DNA of 64,000 bases from Phyllostachys edulis (lineage: Eukaryota; Streptophyta; Magnoliopsida; Poales; Poaceae), in assembly GCA_036346405.1 (NCBI GenBank), contig CM070548.1:67976877-68040876 (forward strand), given 5' to 3'. A model generated the notes under the pieces. The model did not search any database, was not told the DNA's origin, and saw nothing but the letters and a program-made list of their open reading frames with translations. The position numbers and the translations under genes are program-made. Numbering within the stretch: position 1 is the first letter of the stretch; each line of letters starts with the position of its first letter. Of this stretch, positions 1-11,174 are shown in pieces.

Positions 1-906
1 AGTGTACTGAAATTATGATCCACATTCCACAGTATGCTTTTTTACCTGTAGCGAGTCGCCCTTTCGGCGCGCAACTTCCTCGATGCCTACACGTTGGAGC
101 CGTTCGGCGCGGCGCAACGCTGGCTGTGGCCGCGTCGCACCGCAGATTTGCCATTGCGCTGCCGTTTCCGCGAGGCCGGGCCGCCATTCATCTCTCGTCA
201 GTCGTCACCGACCGCGCTTCTCCCGTCCGAAAGGGAAAGGCCACCGGCCACAGCCACGAGATTCGCCTGCCGCCTGGGCACGCGTGGTCACCCAAGCGTG
301 GTCCCTAAATTTTTTTCGGCCTCACGCACGCCCGCCGCCCGCGCCACCACCGACTGATTGGGCCACGATCTTGTATTACCCCCAGCCCATGCTCCATAGA
401 CAGTGAAGGGCCGCCCGTTACGGTACTACGAACTGTTTAATTCGGCCGCATAGGGGTGCCTCCTTTTTCGGCCGCATGAAGCGTAAGTTGGCCCGGTCTC
501 GACTTCGAGAACCCTCTCTGAGTACTGCCCAATATCGTCAGCACTCACCAGTCTGCTCTGCCGCTCTCATCATGCAACGAACCCAATATCGCTTCGCTTG
601 CATCATCGCAAGACGTGATGAGCCCTGTAAGGTTCAAACTAGAGAATGTTTTATTAGCTTCAACAAAATATTACATTCACTAAGTCGTATTTGAGCAACT
701 AAAGGCGGGGGCAGGTGCAATCTTCGACCATTGGCAAGAAGAGCTTTTTGTTGGCTTCGTCAGGACAGACAAACTAATATTAGTACCTCGTTATCCTGAT
801 CGAAGCTTTTCAGTTTTGATGCATGCCAAGTCTATTCCCTCTAGTCCTCAAAAGCAAGCAAGCTAGACACTGGCTGTCCCCCTCTGCTTCCTAGTTTGAC
901 ATCACC
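1..906. other. region upstream of the CASP gene, no gene recognised
   Basis: The first 400 bases are GC-rich and open in several frames, but the translations are low-complexity (R/P/A-rich), overlap each other on the same DNA and match no family I know. From about 480 to 900 the sequence is mixed in composition. The last few hundred bases should contain the promoter and 5' UTR of the gene that starts at 907. I could not pick out a convincing TATA box. Confidence 0.5.
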
Positions 907-1687
907 ATGATGGAAGGAGCAGCGATCGAAGTTGAGCATGGTGAAACCTCCAAGGCTCCCCTTCCCGCGACGGCGGGATCGCGCATCAACCGCGTCCTGT
1001 CGTTCGTCGACATCGTCCTCCGGTTCATCGCGGTCGGTGGCACGGCCGGCAGCGCCATCGCCATGGGCACGACGAACGAGACCCTCCCCTTCTTCACGCA
1101 GTTCGTCCAGTTCAGGGCAGAGTACAACGATCTCCCATCGCTCACGTAAGCCTTTGCTAGTAGCTAGTGATCACTTTGTAAGTTCACAGTGTACAGAGAG
1201 CAATAGATCAAAACGTGCACGCTTTTGACCTATTGCGCACAGGTTCTTCGTGGTGGCAAACTCGGTGGTGTGCGCGTACCTTGTCCTGTCGTTGCCGGTG
1301 TCCGTCGTGCACATCATCAGGCCCCGGGCGAGGTATAGCCGTGCGATCCTTGTCTTCTTTGACGTGGTAAGGTTTGATCTGTAGTTCAGGACTGACGTAT
1401 TAATTGATTCTGCGTGAAAACGGTGTTTGATTCGATTCGTGCATGATGGGTGTGCGTGCCAATGCAAGGTGATGCTCGCGCTGCTGACGGCCGGCGCGGC
1501 GGCGGCGGCGGCGATCGTGTACCTGGCGCACAGGGGCAACGCGCGGGCCAACTGGTTCGCCATCTGCCAGCAGTTCAGCTCCTTCTGCGAGCGCATCTCT
1601 GGGTCGCTCATCGGCTCCTTCGCCGCGGTCGTCCTGCTCGTTGTTCTCGTCTGCCTCTCGGCGCTCGCGCTCGCGAGGCGCGGCTGA
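907..1687 (+). CDS. CASP: Casparian strip membrane protein (CASP family), three exons
   Basis: CASPs are four-helix plasma-membrane proteins that form the Casparian strip membrane domain in root endodermis and recruit the lignin-polymerising machinery. Proposed exons are 907-1145, 1243-1366 and 1469-1687. All introns are GT..AG; the first has phase 2 and the second phase 0. The protein is 193 aa, a normal CASP length. After a hydrophilic N-terminus come helix 1 (VLSFVDIVLRFIAVGGTAGS), the CASP extracellular-loop signature ETLPFFTQFVQFRAEY, helix 2 (FFVVANSVVCAYLVLSLPV), helix 3 after the second splice (VMLALLTAGAAAAAAIVYLA), the second loop with NWFAICQQFSSFCERISGS, helix 4 and an ALARRG tail. 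Both loop cysteines (ICQQ, FCER) are present. The loop signature separates true CASPs from the wider CASPL family. No defects were seen. The start ATG gives a typical charged N-terminus; the next ATG lies inside helix 1. Confidence 0.93.
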
Positions 1688-2182
1688 TCGAGGGCCTATG
1701 GCGGCGAGGATGCGCATCTGTGTGCTCGTGCTCCCCTTATTTGCCTGCTTAGTCTTCCATGGTTGATATGCGTTTTACCTATGTATTCTTGTCAGGATCT
1801 TACATTCCTTAATTAGAACTTTGAACAAGGCCTTATACATGAGTTGTACGGTAACTTAAATTGTGATGTGTAGTGTGTACAGAGACTTGTCTGTGAATTA
1901 TGTAACTAGCCAGTTCCTGTGGAGTTGTGTACCAAAGAGTGTTAAATGCTAATATCCGTCGTATTGCGCATCTGAAAAGTACTCACAGAGCATCAAGATC
2001 ATCTGTTAATCGCAGAAAAAGTTGCATCTAATATATATAAAGATTTGTTGAAGCAACTTAGCAACCCATATGTATGTATAGTACTGAAGTATTAAGTTTT
2101 CTCTCTAAGAAATGAACTTCAAACTTCATAGCAAAAAACGATAGTCATACGTTCCTGGACCTATCGATACAATATAGTATGA
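1688..2182. other. convergent intergenic spacer between CASP and PnsL2-like genes
   Basis: AT-rich sequence of about 495 bp lying between the stop codons of two convergent genes. It must contain both 3' UTRs. No open frame, RNA gene or repeat structure was recognised. Confidence 0.7.
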
Positions 2183-2976
2183 TCAAGCGAGGAACTCTGC
2201 CACGTCATCCAGGGACTTGAGAGTCTTCTCGTAGTAGAGGTACGACTCGTACACCTTGGGAGTCCGCACAAACCGGTCGAGCTGCACAGCACGGACATGA
2301 CAGAGTGAAGTATTGTTTGAGAAAAAAAAAACAAATGCTTTTCAAAATCACAAGAAAAATGTCGTAATTAGCGAGCATACTAATCTTCAATTGGACTTGG
2401 TATGGGTTAGAAATGGTAATATAAACACCTCGGTCATGTTGTCGACGAGCTCGTTAGCGACGCGGACGTAGTCGGAGCGGCGCGCCTCGGGGACGCCGGC
2501 CATGGCGGTGGTGAGGTCGAGGTCGAGGTACTTGGACTTAAGCCGCACGTAGAACAGCACGTACTTCCACGACATGGTCTCCAACATCGGCCGCAGCGTC
2601 CTCATCCCCTCCGCCGTCTGCCGTATGCGCGCCGCGGCCTCCTCCGCGGTCAGCCCGGGCTCGAAGAACCTCTCCCTCACGTACGACCTCGTGCCCCACC
2701 TCGGCACGGCCCCGGGGGTTGTCGGTGTCGGCACCGCGGCCGCCTCCGCGGCCATTGCCGGGGCGGCGCCGCGGGCCGCCGTGCGGATAGCGCGGCAGTG
2801 GCGGCCAGCGCTGTGGACGCCGCGACCGCGAGCCGGCGCGTGGCGGACTGCGGCGCGTGCCTGTCGGTCGCGTCGGGCGGTGTGGGCGGGAGGCGTCGGT
2901 GCGAGTGGGACGACGAGGACGAGGAGGAGGTGGTGGTGGTGGAGCACAGGATGAGGTGCTTGGCGAGGGTGGCCAT
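2183..2976 (-). CDS. PNSL2: PsbQ-like lumenal NDH subunit (PnsL2 type), two exons, probable frameshift
   Basis: PnsL2/PsbQ-like proteins are lumen subunits of the chloroplast NADH dehydrogenase-like complex in photosystem I cyclic electron flow. The mature part is clear: WGTRSYVRERFF, AAARIRQTAEGMRTL, MSWKYVLFYVRLKSKYLDLD, RRSDYVRVANELVDNMTE. An intron (donor at 2428, acceptor just above 2281, phase 0) leads to exon 2 (2281-2183), which encodes LDRFVRTPKVYESYLYYEKT and ends AEFLA. The start at 2974-2976 opens a Ser/Thr-rich chloroplast transit peptide. This is followed by twin arginines and a hydrophobic Ala stretch (TRRLAVAASTALAATAALSA), as expected for Tat-type thylakoid import. The transit peptide and the mature domain are in different frames; the switch must lie near 2740-2810. 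One missing base, or two extra, would explain it. It may be an assembly error or a real lesion. An alternative ATG at 2945-2947 is in the mature frame but gives no transit-like leader. Confidence 0.85.
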
Positions 2977-3425
2977 GACCGGCGAAGCGGAGCGGAGTGG
3001 TGCAAGTGAGAGTGAGGCTGTGTTGGTGTGTGTGCAGGAGGAGATTGCTTTCTTGAGGTTGGTGGGAAGGGTGTGGGTTGTATGGTAGAGAGAGAGATTA
3101 TCCACTGTTTTCCTCTGGGCCTTTGAGATGGCGCGATGTCTATGCTTCTGCACTTTGTTTTCTTCTGTTGTGAGGTTGAGAAATCATAAGTGATAGTTGA
3201 TAAAAGGATAAGGAAAGTTTGGCTGCATTTGTTGGGAGCTGATGCCTGATCAAACTTTCAGGTTTTCACTGCATTGGATCAGCTGTTTTGCCTGTTAATT
3301 TGTGCCCATGTGCACACTTCCCATTTGTTTGAACTTTTGTTCTTTGTTAAATTTGGGCTCCTGTATAGTGTTTGTCAGTTCCTTTTTTTTTCGTAAGAGG
3401 TAAGAGTAAAATGAAGAGACAATTA
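2977..3425. other. promoter-side region of the PnsL2-like gene, no gene recognised
   Basis: Sequence immediately 5' of the minus-strand PnsL2-like gene, reading right to left. It should contain that gene's 5' UTR and promoter. Nothing else was recognised up to the SINE target duplication. Confidence 0.5.
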
Positions 3426-3702
3426 GACAAGCCACAGCTTTTTTTTTTGAGACTACACACGGGACACACTCACGCACACACACAACATATACACATCTAC
3501 ACACCCCTAATCTAGAGAGCGGAGGTCAAAATCCTGCGAAGCGCGGACACACGCTTTGACCATTGAAAGCACCCACGTGTACGTGTACTATTTCTAAAGG
3601 AGAAAATACCTAAAAGGTGAGGCGCCTAGGTTTCGAAGCCAGGTCGCTCACCTGCAGAGCAAACCAACCGAGCAAGCGCTCGGTCCTCGACAAGCAACAG
3701 CT
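3426..3702 (-). mobile_element. tRNA-derived SINE with target-site duplication
   Basis: The SINE body is 3440-3688, read on the minus strand. It is flanked by 14-bp direct repeats GACAAGCCACAGCT (3426-3439) and GACAAGCAACAGCT (3689-3702), which differ at one base. The 5' end (right side) has a tRNA-like pol III promoter: an A-box-like TTGCTCGGTTGG and a B-box-like TTCGAAACC about 30 bases downstream. A TG-rich stretch and an A tail (T tract at 3440) mark the 3' end, the layout of grass Au-type SINEs. There is no coding potential; it would have depended on LINE reverse transcriptase. The good target duplication suggests a moderately young insertion. Confidence 0.8.
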
Positions 3703-6700
3703 CTAGCAGGCAACAACTTAATTATTACTTGGGAAACAATTCCTGTTGGGCCTCTGGTCCATTTGTTTGTGAGCCTGTGACTTTGAGGGTCCAAAGAGTA
3801 CTCACAAGCCACAAGTGAAAGCCCACTACTGCACTTACACAAGTACTACTTGTCAGGAATTTATGCAGCGTTGTTCGATGATTTCCAAAACTTATTTTAT
3901 TTCTCATCAGTCGTCTACTCGTCTCATCATAAGGTAAGACGAACCTCTGGGAAGTCTAACATCTTTACAGATAAAAGGAGGCTCACAGGCGCTGCAGCCA
4001 GGGTGGCCACACCACCCTCTTCTTCCTGGCCATCCAATTTTGATTCATTGTTTCTACCACTTTGATTGCGCTTTGTCGTTGTTTTCAGATGTGACCAAGA
4101 CGTCCGGCTGACGCAGCACTTGGTTATTTGTCTGCCACGTTTGTCCATGCCCTGACGCGGTAGGTTTCTCATTTTGTATGCCTGCCCTCAGCTTTTACTC
4201 CCGAGTACGACACCTCGCTATTGTTCGCCTGCTTCTCTTTCGCCTCAGTTGTGTCGCTTCTCTTCGGTCGTCCTCTTCCCGTCACTCATTTGTGGGTGGT
4301 TTTGCTTGTTGTTCTTGCCATTTTGCTGGCCCGATGCATGCTCTATCTGTGCTCGTCTCTTCTCGTGTTTTCTTGCCTTTTTTTTGTGTTTGTTTCATTT
4401 ATTTGTTCACTTCTGCACATACCTATGCTAGCTTTTTCCATTTCCAGATGGTTTCTTTCGTCAATGTTGCCGTCCATGTGGTAGCACAACTTTGTTTTTC
4501 CGTTCGTTTCTTGTGGGGAGGGGGTGTCTCGCCATGGATCTACACATCTTTCCTTCTCCCCGGGGTCTTCTTTCTCCCGTCTGCCTGTTTTCTTGTCGTA
4601 CTTGCGTCCTCTTCCTCTTCCGTCTCTTTTCCTTTTCTTGGTTTTGAGTGCGTACGCGGGTTCGACAATAGCTCTGTTGGCATCGCCTCCTATGGCACCG
4701 GCACACAATTCAAGCTCCCGGGCTACTCCCTCCATGAGCACAACCTCTACGGCTTTGACACCCCCTACAAGGCATCCACGATGGCCACCGCCGCAAGGAC
4801 CTCGAACTGTATGTATGCTCTCTTTCTTGCCGCTGGCACCACCGCCGGCTTTTCTACCCTTGCTGGTGGATGCTTAAACCCTCCCGTTTTCCTCCTTTCT
4901 TCCTTGCTGATGTTCAATTCTTGATTGCTCGCCCTTGTTGTTCTTGGTTGGAGATGTCCTTCTTTCGAGTAGATTTTCGATTCATTTTCCCATGTTGATT
5001 TTGCGTCCCCCCCCCCCCAAATGGAATCCTTTGGGTTTTGAGATTTTCTAATTTTATGGTAAAAATGTGGACTTTTGGAGAAGTTTTATGTTAAATTGTA
5101 AGAAGTTGCAAGCGTTGTGGTTGTTTTCTGTTTAGGATTTATCAGCCCATACACAGTTGTTTGCAAATTCCAATTTAATTATTAGTGGGTTCGTTCGAAA
5201 TGTCTCTTTTTTGTGGGCCATCTCGATGTAATTCTTAGGTGCCTATGGAATTCCCTGCGGCAATGATCGGAAAGGTTGTGTAGCTTTGAGATTCTTCGAG
5301 CGTTGGGAGATCTGTGTAGTTGATTATTTAGTTGTTGGGATTTATCCACTGTATTGCTCCTTACATGCTATGGTGGTCCATCCAGGTACAAAAGGAACGG
5401 CTTGTTGCCGATACTGAGGAGAAACAACACCATCAAGCTGGCGCCGCAGCGTTGAAAGGAGAACTCAGGGTGATGATGTGGTGTTCACTTTTGAGGAAGT
5501 GGTCTTCGACTGGGTCCTCGAAGGTATTCTGTTCGTCGTTCGTGGGACTGGACTCTGGAGACCTATAAAGAAGGTTACTGTTTTTTAGTAGGGCATCACT
5601 GCCTCACTTAGTTCATCTAATTTGTTTCTTTGATCTCATTTAACCTAATTTTTTACTTCTCTATATGTAGGAATGTGGGACATGGAAGCAAAGCAGCTAG
5701 CTAATTGATGGTGTATTTCCTCTGCTTGAAGCCCTTTTTTCATGAAGCCTTTTTTGTTCTCTTTATTCGACTTCTTCTACTTGAAGCCTTTTTGGTTCTC
5801 TTTATCACACAGATGAAAAAGAATTGTGATTCTTATGTTCATCGTTCTGTTAGGTTGTTAATTGAGCTAACCATTATTGAAATATATGTTTTTGTGGTTC
5901 AAATCTGCAAACACGAAATAGAGCTTTTATTGGTCTAATTTTCTTTGTGTGCCATGTTGATGATAATCATGTGTTAGGGTAGGATAGTTGTCATATGTGA
6001 CTAGGCTGGGTCATGTTATGGTTCTTGGTTATTAATTAGTTCATGAACTAGATAATTACAGTATGGATTTACCTAACATGTGCACAATTAGGCTTATTAA
6101 TCTACATATTAAGTGATTTTGGATAACAGGTAGTGCACAGAAAGAAAAGTTTACCATGCATGCAGACCTCTTTTTCAAAGAAGTGATATTGTGCATAAGA
6201 TTGTGCATTGATATAAATGTTTAATATATATACAAACCTCTCTTTCAGATAAGATATTTATTGTCTCCATGCCAAAAAAGAATTATGCTAGAAATTGTGG
6301 ATCTTTTCTTTTTAGTTCATTGATGGCTAGGCATATGTAGATTACAAAATTTTACCTAGTTTGTTGCGTGATTTTTCATGGTATATAGTCTGAGACATCC
6401 TGTCCTATGTTCAAAATCAATATATAATGCCAATTGAAATAGGTTACCCTTCTTTTGGTCTAGAAAGGTTCACTAGCTACGAACCGTAAAATTACCTTAT
6501 AATATATTACTATAGATAGTTCTTTGTGAATTTGTGTGATGCCGACCATTCATGTTTCAAACCTCGATTCATGGGTAGGATTCCCATCTCATAATCAGTG
6601 TATATATGACGTTCTTAATTGTGTATGCAGCGCGAATGATCCATGGCTTGTTGATTTAGCCATGCTTTATGTAGGACATCAGCTACATTATGTCCATATT

Positions 6701-9700
6701 TCGCATGACTGCATACTCTAGAGTAAACATCATAAAAAAGCCTTCTGGGTGTTCAGTTTTTGTCCAAAGGCTCCAATATTCAAATAAAACTCCGAAGCTT
6801 TTTTGGTTTACAGGTATTCTTTCAAAGACTTCAGTTAAATGAATGTCCATACTTCTAGAAGCTATTTCACAATCCTTCATTATGTACTGGTATTGTCGCC
6901 ATGAACCTCCAGAACTTTTTTTTTGAGACATCTGTCCTATTTCAAAAAAAAAAAAGTATGTTCCGTCAGTGTATGAGAGCTTTTATTGGAACAATCTCAT
7001 ATAGATCAATAATCATTCTATATTGGGATATATTGAGTAGGTTTTTTTGTTTTACCTCACAACCTTCGGCACTTAGACTAAAAATACCCATGTGACCTTT
7101 TAATATCATAGCCCTGAAAAATACATTTTTAATTGACTGTGGTGCATGCTGTTCTTGCCTTTACTACTGTACAAATAGCATAACAGTATATTATTATTTT
7201 GTGTCATTTTTTGTGCCTGTTTTGTGCTAATCATGTTTACATAAATTATACCTCTATACCTAACAGTGAGCATCAATTACATTTGAGGGAGTGCTGAGGT
7301 TCCTATGGAACCCAAGGTGAGATGAAAGTCAGCTATCTAGCATAATGTGTTAGTATGAATGTTGCTCTCCAATTTTTCAACACGAGATGCGCTTTCTTTT
7401 CTGCGATATAGAGGTACCCGCAGTAGAACTATTTTTACAAAGGAAAATAGTTTTAGGCACAACCTCTATTCTTGGTATCTTCTGTTGTTAGTGTGAATAA
7501 TTTAAAGCTTTAGTAAGATCCTTAGGCAGCCATGTAATTTTAAACGGATCTTAACTTTTTTACTGTCCACAAATGTAACCCTAAAGCAACTTTATTATAT
7601 ATAATATTTGTAGGTTAGACATTTTTCTATTGAACTTCTATTACATTCCTAACATTGTTAGATAATCCTTGCAAGAATTTAGCTTGGGTAGTTCCATTTA
7701 CGTATAGCTACATTTTCAAATTTTCAATAGCTTATATAGGCACAATTTTAGGTTGCACTACTTTGAGTACTTTTGTAAGATCCCATTTATCACCTACGGT
7801 GCAGTTTTGCTCTAAACAATTCCTAGAAACTGTAGATCAGTCTTTGTAGCTCACCCTTGGTGTTTTGTATATAATTTGATTAGTGGTCATCGTTACTTGC
7901 TAATCATATGCTCCTACATCAAAGGACATTGTTGAGTGGATCACATATGGTACAATAGCTCTACCTCATCGAACCATCTTAAATATCAGAACCGTGGCAA
8001 ATATCAGGTGTTTCAAGCCAAATACCCATTTCGTCAAAGAAAAATATTTAGGTGGGATGGCTGAATTAGAGCTCTTGTTTTGTAGTCTCTTCAGCTTTAT
8101 GGTTTTCAAATCCCTAAACTAGTTGACTTTGTTATATGCTTGTAATCTTTATGCCTTTGTGCTCTTTTTTGCTAACTCTTCACTTAACTATAGGGAGCAA
8201 ACCTGAAGTACAAGTGCTTCTGCTGATTGGCAATGGCAAGCAAAGGAGCTACTGTTCTCAGGATTTTTTTTCATGATTTGACTATTCATTTGGATGCCAC
8301 TACTTAACGTACATATGTATGCCTTTACTCACTCTACGCGCGCAAGGTTTAGGTATGCTATTGATACCAGGATCTTTAGCTATCCCTACCGAAATCCTTA
8401 TTCCCTCCCAGAGCTCCTACAGTGACTTCGATGGAGCATGCTGCCACAACATAGCTTACATTTTGCTGATATGCTAAGATTCCATGTTTTGTGCTCCCTG
8501 TTAGCTCCACCACTACTCTGTTTTATCTAATCTACCCTTAAAAAACATATGGTTTGTTTATGTTTGTGCTGTACTGCTTTATATGTACTGCCGAACTTTA
8601 TATCCTCTATGTTTTCTCTCTTCTGATACACGCACTATATTTTTAACGTTTTTAAACAATCGCTTCTATGTCAGATCATGATTAGACGCTACTATTGGTA
8701 CTCCTTTATAATCTATATTTAGCGATGTAAAATACTCAGTGTTTTCCTGCACTCGATGCTTTGCGTAGAGACTAAGATTCATCAAACTACATCCCACTGT
8801 TAGACCTTATTGCCTGCCACATTATGTACCTTTTTTTTCGAACATTGAACATTATTTCATCTGCTTATTAGATGCAACAAACTAGATAGTTGACAGAACT
8901 TGTTTCAGCTTGGATAGAACTATGCTCAGTTTTAACATGGTCTGCTTTTGTTTGTTCTTCCATAAGACTTCTGTTGGAGATGTGCAGGTTTTCTTTTGTT
9001 TGTTCTTGCATATAGACCTAGCTAAAAGTAGTTCATATCGAACTCATGTTTCTGTCTGTTTGTTTGGTGTCTACATCATCATGTGAACTGTCTCTGTGCA
9101 GTTACCTTCCCAATAGCAGTTATTTATGACCAAACATATCCACAAGTATGTTTTGCTTTCACATTACTTTGTAAATTTACCGTGTGCCTCATGTTTGGTC
9201 TCTAGTATGTTCTACAATTAGCTTACTTCTTACACAAACGCTCCTGGACATACTATTAGTCTTGGTATAACCGTAAATGTAACTTCTGGACCTATAGTTC
9301 CATTCAATACAATCGTAAACGTGTCCTTCACGGCGCGCACCGGGCTTTAGTACTTGTACATAGCTGGTGCGATCGAAGCCCATAGGCTATTTTTCACTAT
9401 TCCTTCCCCCAATTCCTTGGGCACAAACACAACTTGGTGCACATGTGCAGAAAAAATGGTTTCTGTATTAAATCAACATAAAAAATTTCTAGATGTAGTC
9501 TACGATGTGTTGTATCATCCTTCAAAATTTGAAGTTCACAATCAATCTATGTTAGGAAAACAAAAAGGATAAATTTTATGTGAATAGTAGGCTTTGTCTT
9601 TTTCTTTTTTCCTTTTGTTTTGATTTATCATTTGTCATAAATTTCTCAATTTTTGTTACTCTCAATGTGGAATGAGTTTGAACTTGGAATTTTATATATA

Positions 9701-10017
9701 AGTAGAGTAATTTCATAAATACATCTACAATTGTTTCTAGAATTTTTTTGTGCTAATTTGATACCTAAACTAAAAGTTTGTGCACATGTGCACCGAAAGG
9801 TTCCTTGTGTTCTTCTTTATGTGTTAAGTTGAACCTTGTTCATCCCCTAAAAAATATTATATATGTTTATCCAGGATCAGATCAAATGTGAGAACGAAAC
9901 AAAATTTATATTTGTATTATAGTTAATACGCACAGTAAACCCTTTGAAATCTTGAGATATCTCCCGAAAATCACAAGTTTCTGTCTCACCCGCATGCAAT
10001 CGTAGCGTGTGGGCTAA
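3703..10017. other. long AT-rich intergenic stretch, no confident gene
   Basis: About 6.3 kb without a gene I can support. Features noted: a CT-rich block (4170-4650) whose open frame is low-complexity; a short GC-richer block (4640-4810); a C tract (about 5007-5018); and a weak exon-like segment at 5464-5574, reported separately. An 82-aa minus-strand frame at 6683-6931 matches no family I know. The rest is AT-rich with poly-T and poly-A runs. Old, unrecognisable transposons are likely here, but I see no terminal repeats. Confidence 0.55.
5464..5574 (+). other. possible coding exon remnant, unrecognised
   Basis: In one frame the sequence reads GDDVVFTFEEVVFDWVLEG and continues open to a TAG. 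This is a balanced, acidic-hydrophobic composition unlike the surrounding noise. The frame is closed by a stop about 50 residues upstream. There is AG just before the block, and a GT after VLE could act as a donor. I do not recognise a family. It could be a captured gene fragment, a relic transposon exon or chance. Confidence 0.2.
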
Positions 10018-10440
10018 AGAGAGATGCGCCACAAATAATGGCGTCCAAACAAAAAAGTTTGGATTAGCTTGTAATTCTAGTGCACTGGCTCATTTGGAAT
10101 GAGAGAAACATGGGGATTTTTCGTGTAAAGCATAGGATGTCGGTCGAGCTATTATGAGTGATCAAGGAGGAATTGTGGGCATAGAGAGCTGTAGGTTTCT
10201 TCAAGGAACAACCGAGTAATGACTGATATAATTTTATTTGAACCTGGTGTCTTGAGCAGCGAGTTTCACGATGTTGTTTGATTTAGATGTGTTGAGCGGT
10301 GAGTTTCGCATTGTTGCTTATTTTTCTTGTTGGTTAGGTACTATGTAGACAGCCTTGCTGTTGATGATCTGTAATACTTTGTTTTCTCTTGTTTCTTAAT
10401 AAACTTGGGCCGGCGAGCTGGCCCGACTAAAACAGAAAGA
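10018..10440 (+). mobile_element. LINE 3' end fragment (zf-RVT C-terminus and 3' UTR)
   Basis: The plus strand from about 10030 encodes remnants of the C-terminal reverse-transcriptase zinc-binding region of plant L1 LINEs: LVILVHWLIWNERN, then GIFRVKHRMSVELL, followed by stops. A 3' UTR-like tail with CTTAATAAACTTGGGCCGGC comes next. No poly-A or target duplication was found, and everything upstream is missing. It is a 5'-truncated, decayed insertion unrelated to the large LINE downstream, which lies on the other strand. Confidence 0.55.
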
Positions 10441-10552
10441 TTGGTCGCTGGCCCAAATGCAAACAAAGTCAGTGTACACGGACAGAGTTGCAACCGATGA
10501 GACCGCAATGAATTTGTTTTAGTAAACTATGAGCATATGAGAAATGCTGGTG

Positions 10553-10801
10553 CTAGAAATTCTTTTTTTCTATTAGAAGAAAGACACACACGCACACACA
10601 CTATCACACATGTATACATGAGTGTGTTTTCTTAGCACACGCCTAGAAAGACGGGGACTGCGGATAAATCCATGACCTCAAAATTTCTACTGAAACATGC
10701 TCGTGTATGTGTAAAGATGACCATTAGGATTTAAACCCTATTAGGGTGAGTTGTACATCTACAACTCCACCACCTTACCAAGAGGTTGTTTCCTAGATAT
10801 T
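10553..10801 (-). mobile_element. second SINE candidate
   Basis: The body is about 10562-10792, minus strand. The right side carries an A-box-like CTTGGTAAGGTGGTGGAG and a B-box-like GGGTTTAAATCC. TG repeats and a T tract at the left (A tail on the minus strand) follow, in the same order as the SINE at 3440. The flanks CTAGAAATT (10553-10561) and CTAGATATT (10793-10801) match at eight of nine bases and may be the target duplication. It is older or more diverged than the first SINE. Confidence 0.6.
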
Positions 10802-10833
10802 TTGTTTTATGTATCACTTCTCAAAATTTGCTA

Positions 10834-10850
10834 CACTAAGCAACATGTTT
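10834..10850. repeat. left target-site duplication of the nested LINE
   Basis: CACTAAGCAACATGTTT, identical to 49184-49200. It abuts the T tract that is the poly-A tail of the minus-strand LINE. Confidence 0.85.
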
Positions 10851-11174
10851 TTTTTAAAGAGGATAAACCCTGCTTTTATAGAAAGCAAATATAGAGAGAA
10901 CACAAACAAGTCCAAACGAAAGAGCAGGCTGGGGATACCAGCTACAAAAGGAAGACCATAGCAGGGAAGCCCACATGCTTCCACAGATATCCTTTCAACC
11001 TTACTACAGTTCACAAAACAAGAGCTAGAACACTAAGGTAATCAACACTAGAACAACATAGATAGAAAATAGATATCAACCGCCCGAAGATCGGAAGCTT
11101 CTCAGCCAATCCATCGACACATCCAACATTCCTTCTAGTTTCTTGTGATCAACTTTTCGGAGAAGAATGTGCCA
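10851..11174 (-). other. LINE 3' UTR and A tail
   Basis: Sequence between the ORF2 stop and the T tract at 10848-10855 (A tail on the minus strand), next to the left target duplication. No other feature is seen. Confidence 0.6.

Noticed and set aside
15..406. Overlapping ORFs of 87-107 codons in the first 400 bp
   Set aside because: Three frames are open over the same GC-rich DNA, with R/P/A-rich translations and no family resemblance.
932..1228. Second-frame ORF over CASP exon 1 and the antisense ORF 891-1145
   Set aside because: Shadows of the CASP exon, which matches the family residue by residue.
4178..4924. 248-codon plus-strand ORF and a 132-codon antisense ORF
   Set aside because: CT-rich low-complexity DNA; the translation is F/S/C/L-rich with no domain, and the antisense is K/R/E-rich for the same reason.
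6683..6931. 82-codon minus-strand ORF
   Set aside because: Reasonable composition, but no recognised family, no splice context and AT-rich surroundings; not supportable as a gene.
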